The notes below the pieces were generated by a model that saw only the letters and a list, made by a program, of their open reading frames with translations, was not told the DNA's origin and made no database searches. A DNA stretch of 64,000 bases, taken from Actinokineospora pegani. Its GTDB lineage: Bacteria; Actinomycetota; Actinomycetes; Mycobacteriales; Pseudonocardiaceae. Each line of letters opens with the position of its first letter. The first letter of the stretch is position 1. Below, one piece after another: positions 52,541 through 59,567 of this stretch. The stretch is from the NCBI RefSeq assembly GCF_009745975.1, contig NZ_WHOL01000033.1, forward strand, positions 1 through 64,000. Direction: 5' to 3'. A program made the position numbers and the translations under genes.

Positions 52541-53305
52541 GTGCCCATGGAACAGCCTGGAACCGTCGACCCGCTGCCGCTCACCGGGGAGCGCACCGTC
52601 CCCGGGATCGTGCGTGAGAACTACTGGTTCAGGCGGCACGAGGCTGCGTACCTGGATCTCGCGCACCACTGCGAGGACGCGATCGTCCTGGAAGCGGGCT
52701 GCGGCGAGGGTTACGGCGCCGACCTGCTGGCGCGCACCGGCGCCAAGCGGGTCATCGGGCTGGACTACGACCAGATCACCGCCGCGCACGTCGCCAGGGC
52801 GTACCCCGCGATCGGGGCGGTGCGGGGGAACCTGGCGGCGCTGCCGGTCAAGGACGGGGCCGTGGACGTGGTGGCGAACCTGCAGGTGATCGAGCACCTG
52901 TGGGACCAGGAGGGGTTCCTGGCCGAGTGCCACCGGGTGCTGCGGCCGGGTGGGGTGCTCATCGTGACGACGCCGAACCGGATCACGTTCTCGCCGGGGC
53001 GGGACACGCCGTTGAACCCGTTCCACACCCGGGAGCTGGCCGGGGACGAGTTGGGCGGGCTGCTGCGCGACGCCGGGTTCGCGGTGGAGTTCCTGGGCGG
53101 GCTGGGGCACGGGCCGCGCCTCAGAGAGCTGGACGAGCGGTTCGGGGGGTCGTTCATCGACGCGCAGTTGGAGGTGGCCGTCTCCGGCGAGGAGTGGCCG
53201 GAGGAGCTGTTGGCGGCCGTGGCGTCGGTGGAGTCGGCTGATTTCGAGATCACCGACGTGGACGTGGACGCCTCCCTCGACCTCGTCGCGGTCGCGCGGG
53301 CATGA
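52541..53305 (+). CDS. class I SAM methyltransferase, Rv3030-like
   Basis: 254 residues. Motif I LEAGCGEGYGADLL (about 50-63). LDYDQITAAHVARAYPA is the second SAM motif. The IEHLWDQEGFLAECHRVLRPGG signature follows, then TPNRITFSP. In M. tuberculosis Rv3030 is the first gene of the methylglucose-lipopolysaccharide cluster. The GTG start lies 8 nt after a -10, so the gene is probably leaderless; ATG 52547 is the alternative. Its stop overlaps the start of the GH57 gene (ATGA). Confidence 0.9.
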   Translation: MPMEQPGTVDPLPLTGERTVPGIVRENYWFRRHEAAYLDLAHHCEDAIVLEAGCGEGYGADLLARTGAKRVIGLDYDQITAAHVARAYPAIGAVRGNLAALPVKDGAVDVVANLQVIEHLWDQEGFLAECHRVLRPGGVLIVTTPNRITFSPGRDTPLNPFHTRELAGDELGGLLRDAGFAVEFLGGLGHGPRLRELDERFGGSFIDAQLEVAVSGEEWPEELLAAVASVESADFEITDVDVDASLDLVAVARA

Positions 53306-54819
53306 GCGACACGACCGGGGGGTTCGCCCTCGTCCTGCACAGCCACCTGCCCTGGCTGCCGCACCACGGCACGTGGCCGGTCGGCGAGGAATGGCTCTAC
53401 CAGGCGTGGGCGCACTCCTACCTCCCGCTGGTCGACATGCTGCACCGGTTCGCCGAGGAGGGCCGCCGCGACGTGCTCACCCTCGGGGTGACGCCGGTGC
53501 TGGCCGCCCAGCTCGACGACCCGTACGCGCTGCGCGCCGCGCACGACTGGCTGGGCGACTGGAACCTGCGCGCCCAGCACGCCGCGACCCGCTGGCAGCA
53601 CCGCGACCCGCTGCTGCGCGAGGTCGCCGCGAGCGAGTTCCGGGCGTCGAACCGGGCGTTGGCCGAGTTCGAGGCGCGCTGGCGGCACGGGTTCTCCCCG
53701 GTGCTGCGCCCGCTGGTCGACGACCAGGTCGTCGAGCTGATCGGCGGCCCGCTGGCGCACCCGTTCCAGCCGCTGCTCGACCCGGCGCTGCGCGAGTTCT
53801 TCCTGCGCGCGGGCCTGGACGACACCCAGGCCAGGACCGGCACCCGCCCGGCGGGGATCTGGGCGCCGGAATGCGGGTACGCGCCCGGGATGGAGACCGG
53901 CTACGCGGCGGCGGGCGTTCAGCGCTTCCTCGTCGACGGCCCCGCGCTGCACGGCGACACCGCTTTCGCCCGGACCGTGGGCGACTCGGACGTCTACTGC
54001 TTCGGGCGCGACCTGGAGGTCACCTACCGCGTCTGGTCCCCGAAGGCGGGCTACCCGGGTGACGCCGCCTACCGGGACTTCCACACGTACGACCACCCCT
54101 CTGGTCTCAAGCCCTCGCGGGTGACGGGTCGTCAGGTGGCACCGCAGGACAAGAAGCCCTACGAAGCGGCTCTTGCGGCTGAAGCCGTTGAGCGCCATGC
54201 GGTTGACTTCGTCGACACCGTCGTTGAGCGGCTGCGTGACCTCAAGGACAAGCACGGTCGTCCGGGGCTCGTAGTGGCCGCGTATGACACAGAGCTCTAT
54301 GGCCACTGGTGGCACGAGGGTCCCGCGTGGCTCGAGCGCGTGCTGCGGCTGCTGCCCGAACGCGGTGTCGACGTGACCACGCTCGGCGGGGCGCTGGCGG
54401 CCGGGTACACCGGCGGCCGGGTGGACCTGCCCGCCTCGTCGTGGGGATCGGGCAAGGACTGGCGGGTGTGGGACGGCGAGCAGGTGTCCGACCTGGTGCA
54501 CGCGGGGGCCGAATTGCAGCGGGACCTGCTGGACCTGGTGCGCGGCTGGCGCCCGGAGACCAGGGACCCGGTGTTCGACCAGGCGGTCAGGGAGGCCATG
54601 CTTGCGCTGTCGAGCGACTGGGCCTTCATGGTCACCAAGGACTCGGCCGCCGACTACGCCCGCCGCCGGGCCAAGGTGCACGGCGACCGCTACGCGGAAC
54701 TGGCCTCGCTGCTGCGTTCCGGGGCACGGCGGCGCGCCGTCGAGCGGGCGGCCGAGCTGCGCCGCGAGGACGGCCTGTTCGGCGGACTCGACGCCCGTCC
54801 CCTTGCTACTGGCGAGTAG
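53302..54819 (+). CDS. GH57 glucanotransferase/branching enzyme, Rv3031-like
   Basis: 505 residues. GH57 fold: N-terminal FALVLHSHLPWLPHHG with the conserved HSHLPW, catalytic Glu in GIWAPECGYAPGME (about 190), acid in VAAYDTELYGHWWHEG (about 330). The C-terminal helical domain is present. Related GH57 enzymes make alpha-1,6 branches or transfer alpha-1,4 glucans; the mycobacterial homologue works in polymethylated glucan synthesis. Coupled to the methyltransferase and followed by a GT4 gene. A region within 54099-54305 uses more A/T at third positions than the rest. Confidence 0.92.
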   Translation: MSDTTGGFALVLHSHLPWLPHHGTWPVGEEWLYQAWAHSYLPLVDMLHRFAEEGRRDVLTLGVTPVLAAQLDDPYALRAAHDWLGDWNLRAQHAATRWQHRDPLLREVAASEFRASNRALAEFEARWRHGFSPVLRPLVDDQVVELIGGPLAHPFQPLLDPALREFFLRAGLDDTQARTGTRPAGIWAPECGYAPGMETGYAAAGVQRFLVDGPALHGDTAFARTVGDSDVYCFGRDLEVTYRVWSPKAGYPGDAAYRDFHTYDHPSGLKPSRVTGRQVAPQDKKPYEAALAAEAVERHAVDFVDTVVERLRDLKDKHGRPGLVVAAYDTELYGHWWHEGPAWLERVLRLLPERGVDVTTLGGALAAGYTGGRVDLPASSWGSGKDWRVWDGEQVSDLVHAGAELQRDLLDLVRGWRPETRDPVFDQAVREAMLALSSDWAFMVTKDSAADYARRRAKVHGDRYAELASLLRSGARRRAVERAAELRREDGLFGGLDARPLATGE

Positions 54820-54853
54820 TGTTGGCAGACCCGAAGGGGAGGTAACCGTCGAG

Positions 54854-56107
54854 ATGCGCGTGCTGATGCTGTCCTGGGAGTACCCGCCGGTGGTCGTCGG
54901 CGGCCTGGGCAGACACGTGCACGCGCTGGCGGTGCACCTCGCCGCGCAGGGCCACGAGGTCGTGGTGCTGTGCAGGCACGAGGCGGGCACGGACGCGGGC
55001 ACCCACCCGACCACCGACGTGCTCGACTCGGGGGTGCGGGTCGTCCGCGTCGCCGAGGACCCCACGCACCTGGTCTTCGAGCAGGACCTCGTCGCCTGGA
55101 CGCTGGCGATGGGCCACGCGATGGTCCGCGCAGGCCTGGCGATGCTGCACGACTGGAAGCCGGACGTCGTGCACGCCCACGATTGGCTGGTGACCCACCC
55201 GGCCATCGCGCTCGCTTCCTTTGCGGGCGTGCCGCTGGTCGCGACCATTCACGCGACAGAGGCAGGCAGGCACAGCGGGTGGCTTTCCCAGCCGCTCAAC
55301 CAGCAGGTTCACTCGGTCGAGTGGTGGTTGGCCAACCGCGCCGACGCCCTGATCACCTGCTCGTCGGCCATGCGGGCCGAGGTGGCCCACCTGTTCGAGG
55401 TCGACCCGGCGGGGATCTCGGTGATCCACAACGGGATCGAGCCCCGGGGCTGGCGGGTCTCCCCCGCGGCCGTGCGCGCCGCGCGGGAGCTGCACAGCCC
55501 CGACGGGGCGCCGCTGCTGCTGTTCTTCGGGCGCCTGGAGTGGGAGAAGGGCGTGCACGACCTGATCGCCGCGCTGCCCCTCATCCGGCGCACGCACCCG
55601 GGGACGCGCCTGGTGGTCGCGGGCAAGGGCTCGCAGGCCGCGGCGCTGCTGGAGCTGGCGCGCAAGCTGCGGGTCCGCCGGGCGGTGGAGTTCGCGGGCC
55701 ACCTGTCCGACCGGGAGCTGGTCGCCACCCTGGCCGCCGCCGACGCGGTGGTGCTGCCCAGCCGGTACGAGCCGTTCGGGATCGTCGCCCTGGAGGCCGC
55801 GGCGGCGGGCGCGCCGCTGGTGGCCTCCACCGCGGGCGGACTCGGCGAGGTCGTCGTCCAGGACCGCACCGGCCTGTCGTTCCCCCCCGGCGACGTCGAC
55901 GCCATCGTCACGGCCGCCCGCCGCGTCCTCGACGACCCGGCCGCGGCCAAGCGCCGCGCCCGCCAGGCCAAGTCCCGCCTGCCCAAGGACTTCGACTGGG
56001 GCCTGATCGCCGAGCAGACCGCGGCCGTCTACGCCAGGACCGCACCGGGGACGCACGAGGAGCTCCCCCGACCCAAGATCGCCTCCGGCAACGCGTTCAC
56101 GGCCTAG
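54854..56107 (+). CDS. GT4 glycosyltransferase, Rv3032-like alpha-1,4-glucosyltransferase
   Basis: 417 residues. GT-B fold. N-terminal MRVLMLSWEYPPVVVGGLGR and HAHDWLVTHPA. The GT4 signature EPFGIVALEAAAAGAPLV carries the E-x7-E motif, and FFGRLEWEKGVHDLI is the glycogen-synthase-like loop. The mycobacterial Rv3032 elongates the glucan of methylglucose lipopolysaccharides. Last gene of the operon. Start ATG with GGGGAGG upstream at 11 nt, lying across the end of the GH57 gene spacer. Confidence 0.93.
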   Translation: MRVLMLSWEYPPVVVGGLGRHVHALAVHLAAQGHEVVVLCRHEAGTDAGTHPTTDVLDSGVRVVRVAEDPTHLVFEQDLVAWTLAMGHAMVRAGLAMLHDWKPDVVHAHDWLVTHPAIALASFAGVPLVATIHATEAGRHSGWLSQPLNQQVHSVEWWLANRADALITCSSAMRAEVAHLFEVDPAGISVIHNGIEPRGWRVSPAAVRAARELHSPDGAPLLLFFGRLEWEKGVHDLIAALPLIRRTHPGTRLVVAGKGSQAAALLELARKLRVRRAVEFAGHLSDRELVATLAAADAVVLPSRYEPFGIVALEAAAAGAPLVASTAGGLGEVVVQDRTGLSFPPGDVDAIVTAARRVLDDPAAAKRRARQAKSRLPKDFDWGLIAEQTAAVYARTAPGTHEELPRPKIASGNAFTA

Positions 56108-56175
56108 TACGCGTCCTGGTACCAGACCGTGGAACGCCTGGTGGGTCTCCCCCCGGGCGTGCCACCATCGCCACC

Positions 56176-56262
56176 ATGACCGGGTCGATGTTGTTCTCCT
56201 GGAGTGACCGCGCAGTCGACCTGCTGCTGGTGGCCTCGTGCGGCTGTAGCGCCACACGGTAG
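56176..56262 (+). CDS. Cys-type leader peptide (28 residues) before cysteine dioxygenase
   Basis: ATG 56176 (or 56188) to TAG. It contains the segment DRAVDLLLVASCGCSATR. Actinomycetes carry a family of short leader peptides of the form R-H/A-VDLLRVAS-x-C in front of sulfur-metabolism genes; those with Cys codons are thought to sense cysteinyl-tRNA. This one has Cys-Gly-Cys near the end, directly upstream of two hairpins and 70 nt before cysteine dioxygenase. The role is inferred from position and motif. Confidence 0.72.
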   Translation: MTGSMLFSWSDRAVDLLLVASCGCSATR

Positions 56263-56313
56263 GCCCACCGCTGCCGAGTGGGCGTGCCGTGTCCGACCGC
56301 CATCGACGGACAC
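56263..56313 (+). promoter_or_regulatory. leader hairpins ahead of cysteine dioxygenase
   Basis: Two adjacent inverted repeats after the leader peptide stop: gcccac (56263-56268) / gtgggc (56278-56283), and gtgtccg (56289-56295) / cggacac (56307-56313). The second ends 19 nt before the dioxygenase ATG and could hide its ribosome-binding site. No T-tract, so control of translation is as likely as termination. Confidence 0.5.
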
Positions 56314-56332
56314 CCCAGGAGCGCCACACCCC

Positions 56333-56878
56333 ATGACCACCCCCGCCAGGACCCACGAGATCCACCCCGCTCTCGACACCCCGCTGCTGCACGACCTGAT
56401 CAGCGACCGCAGCCCCCTGTGGACACCCGCCGACCTGCGCACCCTCACCTCGACGGTGGCCGCCCGGCTGCGCGCCCCGCTGACGGAGGCGGCCGAGTTC
56501 ACCGAACCGAAGCGCTGGTGGGCCCGCTTGGCGCTCACCGACGAGGTGGAGCTGTGGCTGCTGACCTGGCTCCCCGGCCAGCGGACCAGGCCACACGACC
56601 ACGGCGGCGCGTCGGGCTCGTTCACCGTGCTGCTCGGCGAACTGGCCGAGACCTACCGCTACCCGCAGGGCCCCATCCGCCACCGCCTGCACAAGACGGG
56701 TGCCGCCCTCGGCTTCGGCCAGGGCCGCGCCCACCAGGTCCAGAACCTCGGCACCACCCCCGCCGCCAGCGTGCACGCCTACTCACCCCCACTCGTCGAG
56801 ACCCGCCAGTACACCTCCCTGCGCGACGTCCCCCACGAGATCCCCGCCCTCCCCCACCCACGCGGCCCCCACCAGTGA
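56333..56878 (+). CDS. cysteine dioxygenase type I
   Basis: 181 residues, cupin fold. Oxidises cysteine to cysteine sulfinate. The Fe ligands are H88, H90 (RPHDHGGASGSF) and H134 (RAHQVQNLG). The bacterial form lacks the Cys-Tyr cross-link loop in obvious form. It overlaps the rhodanese gene by GTGA, and both lie behind a Cys-containing leader peptide, which fits a cysteine-responsive catabolic unit. Confidence 0.9.
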   Translation: MTTPARTHEIHPALDTPLLHDLISDRSPLWTPADLRTLTSTVAARLRAPLTEAAEFTEPKRWWARLALTDEVELWLLTWLPGQRTRPHDHGGASGSFTVLLGELAETYRYPQGPIRHRLHKTGAALGFGQGRAHQVQNLGTTPAASVHAYSPPLVETRQYTSLRDVPHEIPALPHPRGPHQ

Positions 56879-57264
56879 GCGCCGTCGACGACAACCTGGC
56901 CAAAGCCCGCCTGGGCCTCAACCGGGTCACCCCAGCCGAGGCCCACCGCACCAACGACGCGGTCCTGGTCGACATCCGCCCCATCGCCAACCGCCAGGCG
57001 GAAGGCGAGATCCCCGGCGCCCTCCCCATCGAACGCATCCACCTGGAATGGCGCCTGGACCCCCACGGCTCCCACCGCGTCGAGGGGATCACCGAGGACA
57101 CCACGGTGATCGTCTTCTGCAACGAGGGCTACGCCTCCAGCTTCGCCGCCAGAGACCTCCAGGCCTTGGGCCTGCCCCACGCCACCGACCTCATAGGCGG
57201 CTTCCGAGCGTGGACAGCCGAAGGTCTGCCAACCCAAGAGGGCGGCACCCCCGCAATCCCGTAG
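56875..57264 (+). CDS. rhodanese-domain sulfurtransferase
   Basis: 129 residues, single rhodanese domain. Catalytic Cys C82 in VFCNEGYASS. N-terminal VTPAEAHRTNDAVLVDIRP and GEIPGALPIERIHLEWRL. GTG start overlaps the cysteine dioxygenase stop, so the two are coupled; it probably handles sulfane sulfur from cysteine breakdown. Confidence 0.92.
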   Translation: MSAVDDNLAKARLGLNRVTPAEAHRTNDAVLVDIRPIANRQAEGEIPGALPIERIHLEWRLDPHGSHRVEGITEDTTVIVFCNEGYASSFAARDLQALGLPHATDLIGGFRAWTAEGLPTQEGGTPAIP

Positions 57265-57327
57265 CACGTCCGCGTAGCAGCATTCCCACTAGCCTGACCT
57301 CGCGGATCCATCGCGGGAACTGCCCAG

Positions 57328-58326
57328 TTAGACGTTCGAGGTCGAGGAGCGCACGCCGTCCACTATGCGATCGGTCAGCGCGGCGAAGTGCAAGTAGGTG
57401 TCGCGAGCCGCGCTCAGATGCCCGCCCAGGGCCCCATCCGCTGTGGTGAGTTCGAAGATGGGTTTCCTAGCCTCTTGGGCAAGCGGCATGAGGCTTTGGT
57501 AGTTCTTCATCTGACCGAGGGCCGCGGGGTCGTTCGCCGAATCCGGGGCAGCGCCCTGCTCGCCCAAGACGGAGGAGCGGAACTCGCCGGGAATGCGGTC
57601 CATCCACTTCTGATACGCCATGACCGGCCGGTTCAACCTCATCTTGTGCTGGAGGACGACATAACCCAGTGGATCCATCTCGCCACGGGGGAGGTCACCG
57701 GAAAGCCCGGAAGGTCGGTCAGCCAAGCGCCGCCCCCACTGCTTCCGCCAGTCCCGCAGCGTGGGCCCGAGGTTCCGGAGCCCTTGCAGGCTGAACAGGT
57801 CGGGCGCGACCGGTATCACCACATGGTCGGAGGCCACCAGTGCGGCCCGGTTGATCGCTCCCAGACTCGGGCCCACGTCGACTAGGACGTAGTCAGCTTC
57901 GTGCTGGCTCGCCGCATCTTGCAGGATGGTCGAGAACGCCGAGATGATCCGAAAAGACCGCACGTCACCGTCGAGGCACTTCGGCCAACTGCTGCTCAGG
58001 TCGTCCTCGAAGGTGGACAGGTCGAGGTCACCTGCGAGCAACACCAGTCGCTCGTCGGAGGTCGGGGTCAGGCTCGCGCTCCCCAGACCGCCGTCACCCT
58101 GGTGGAAGGGCTTGATCGCCCCCCACACCGTGCGGTGCCCGCCTGACCACAGCGCCTCGATCTCGTCCTCGTCGAGGAATGCGGACGTCAGGTTGGCCTG
58201 CGGGTCGAGATCGGCCGCGACAACCCGGTGTCCGAGGTTCGCCATCATCCACGCCACGTGGTAGAGCAGCGTGGTCTTGCCGACGCCGCCCTTGTTGTTG
58301 AAGAAGGCGATTACCGGAACCGTCAT
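57328..58326 (-). CDS. ParA-like ATPase
   Basis: 332 residues. Deviant Walker A NNKGGVGKTTL (10-20) with both K12 and K17, A' segment DLDPQANLTSAF, and YVLVDVGPSLGAINRAAL as Walker B. This is the MinD/ParA class of dimerising ATPases. No ParB, CopG-like partner or centromere-like repeats are seen, so plasmid partition is unlikely. Its ATG overlaps the stop of the AlbA_2 gene (ATGA). GC content is visibly lower than in the flanking genes. Convergent with the rhodanese gene. Confidence 0.88.
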   Translation of the reverse strand: MTVPVIAFFNNKGGVGKTTLLYHVAWMMANLGHRVVAADLDPQANLTSAFLDEDEIEALWSGGHRTVWGAIKPFHQGDGGLGSASLTPTSDERLVLLAGDLDLSTFEDDLSSSWPKCLDGDVRSFRIISAFSTILQDAASQHEADYVLVDVGPSLGAINRAALVASDHVVIPVAPDLFSLQGLRNLGPTLRDWRKQWGRRLADRPSGLSGDLPRGEMDPLGYVVLQHKMRLNRPVMAYQKWMDRIPGEFRSSVLGEQGAAPDSANDPAALGQMKNYQSLMPLAQEARKPIFELTTADGALGGHLSAARDTYLHFAALTDRIVDGVRSSTSNV

Positions 58327-59516
58327 GCCTTGCTCCTGATGGTTACCCCGACGTGAGTGGGCGTCGCCTGGAACTCCGGCGGGGGGTTCCCGTTGCTCTC
58401 CAGGGTCTTTCGAGTAATCGGGATCCCCGCTCCGAACCGCTGGACATACCCGAGCCCTCGCAGCATCTCGGCCAACGTCGGGTTCCGGTAGTCGGTGGGT
58501 CCGCTACCGAAATTCTCGGTGGTCACCGCTCCGAACGGGCCCCCGGGATTGATGATCTCCACGCGGTCGCGGTACCAGGTGATCCTGATCGGCGTGTTCG
58601 TGTTCTCGTACGACCGGTGCATGACCGCGTTCCTCGCCACCTGCTGGAGTGCGGCCAAGGGGTAGTCGGGCGCGCGCTGTTCCCTCGGGCCCGATGTGAT
58701 GTCGATCGACGTCCGGACATTCAGCATGAGTAGTTCGTCGACTCGACGCAACAGGGTTGGCAGCGGTCCATCCATCCGCTTCTCGTCGATGATGGCGTCG
58801 GTGAGATCGTCACCATCCACGCGCAGGAACTGCACATACGCCCCAGGCAGGACTGCCAACGGATCGATGCCCGTGGTGATGATCCCCGCATGGGTGGGCG
58901 TGCCGTCCGCGGAGGTCATCCGCAGTGCCGTCATTCTCTGCTCAACGGTTCTGCCGTTGATGGCGAGCACATCAGGAGGCACCAGCGAGGGAATGATCGT
59001 GTCGACGAACAACGACCTGTCGAGATCGGTCTGCGCGTCGGTGCCGATCGCTGGTTGCGCGTCGAACGGGAGATCCAGCGATCGCCTTCGCTCATTGAGC
59101 CTCCGCTCGTCCTCGGCGTTCGCGATACCCCGGCGAGGACCCACGCGAATCCAGACCTGCCCCTTGAACCTGACGGGTGGCGTGTTGCTGGGCTGCACCT
59201 CGACCACTGCGAGGTCGACCCCCCGGACGCACACCTTGCGCACGCTCATCGACGGCGGCGGCAGCAGGTTGCCTTGGTCGCGGAGCGAAGCCAGGTTCTG
59301 CAGGAGTTGGTCGGTGATGTCGAGCCCGGGGAACGAACCGTTGTCCCGCACCCCGACGAAGACGACCCCGGGTAGTCGATGACCAGGCAGATCGTTGGCG
59401 AAGGCGCAGATCGCCTCGGCGATCTTCTCGGTCCCCCTCGCTGACTCCTTGCGTTCGACCCGGTCTGACTCCATGTCATCGAGAAGCGATGTGAGCTCGT
59501 CGTCGGGCAGTGCCAT
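58323..59516 (-). CDS. AlbA_2 (Schlafen-like) and HATPase_c_4 domain protein
   Basis: 397 residues, COG2865 type. N-terminal AlbA_2 domain (about 15-130): ESDRVERKESARGTEKIAEA, ICAFANDLPG, VVFVGVRDNGSFPGLD and WIRVGPR. The C-terminal part has the HATPase_c_4-like motif QVARNAVMHRSYENTNTPIRI, then VEIINPGGPFG and GLGYVQRFGAGI. AlbA_2 domains are related to Schlafen nucleases and appear in phage-defence contexts. It is transcribed as the first gene of a two-gene unit with the ParA-like ATPase, inserted between conserved genes. Confidence 0.88.
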   Translation of the reverse strand: MALPDDELTSLLDDMESDRVERKESARGTEKIAEAICAFANDLPGHRLPGVVFVGVRDNGSFPGLDITDQLLQNLASLRDQGNLLPPPSMSVRKVCVRGVDLAVVEVQPSNTPPVRFKGQVWIRVGPRRGIANAEDERRLNERRRSLDLPFDAQPAIGTDAQTDLDRSLFVDTIIPSLVPPDVLAINGRTVEQRMTALRMTSADGTPTHAGIITTGIDPLAVLPGAYVQFLRVDGDDLTDAIIDEKRMDGPLPTLLRRVDELLMLNVRTSIDITSGPREQRAPDYPLAALQQVARNAVMHRSYENTNTPIRITWYRDRVEIINPGGPFGAVTTENFGSGPTDYRNPTLAEMLRGLGYVQRFGAGIPITRKTLESNGNPPPEFQATPTHVGVTIRSKA

Positions 59517-59529
59517 GGACGGGATCTTA

Positions 59530-59560
59530 GGCTCCGGAGCGCCACGGGCGCTCCGGAGCC
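59530..59560 (-). terminator. terminator after glgB
   Basis: Perfect 14-bp stem ggctccggagcgcc / ggcgctccggagcc with a 3-nt loop, 8 nt after the glgB stop. It separates the conserved glgB gene from the AlbA_2/ParA insertion. Confidence 0.8.
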
Positions 59561-59567
59561 GACATCG

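Noticed and set aside
57328-58326. Plasmid or chromosome partition locus
   Set aside because: The ParA-like gene has no ParB partner and no centromere-like repeats, and it overlaps an AlbA_2 gene instead.
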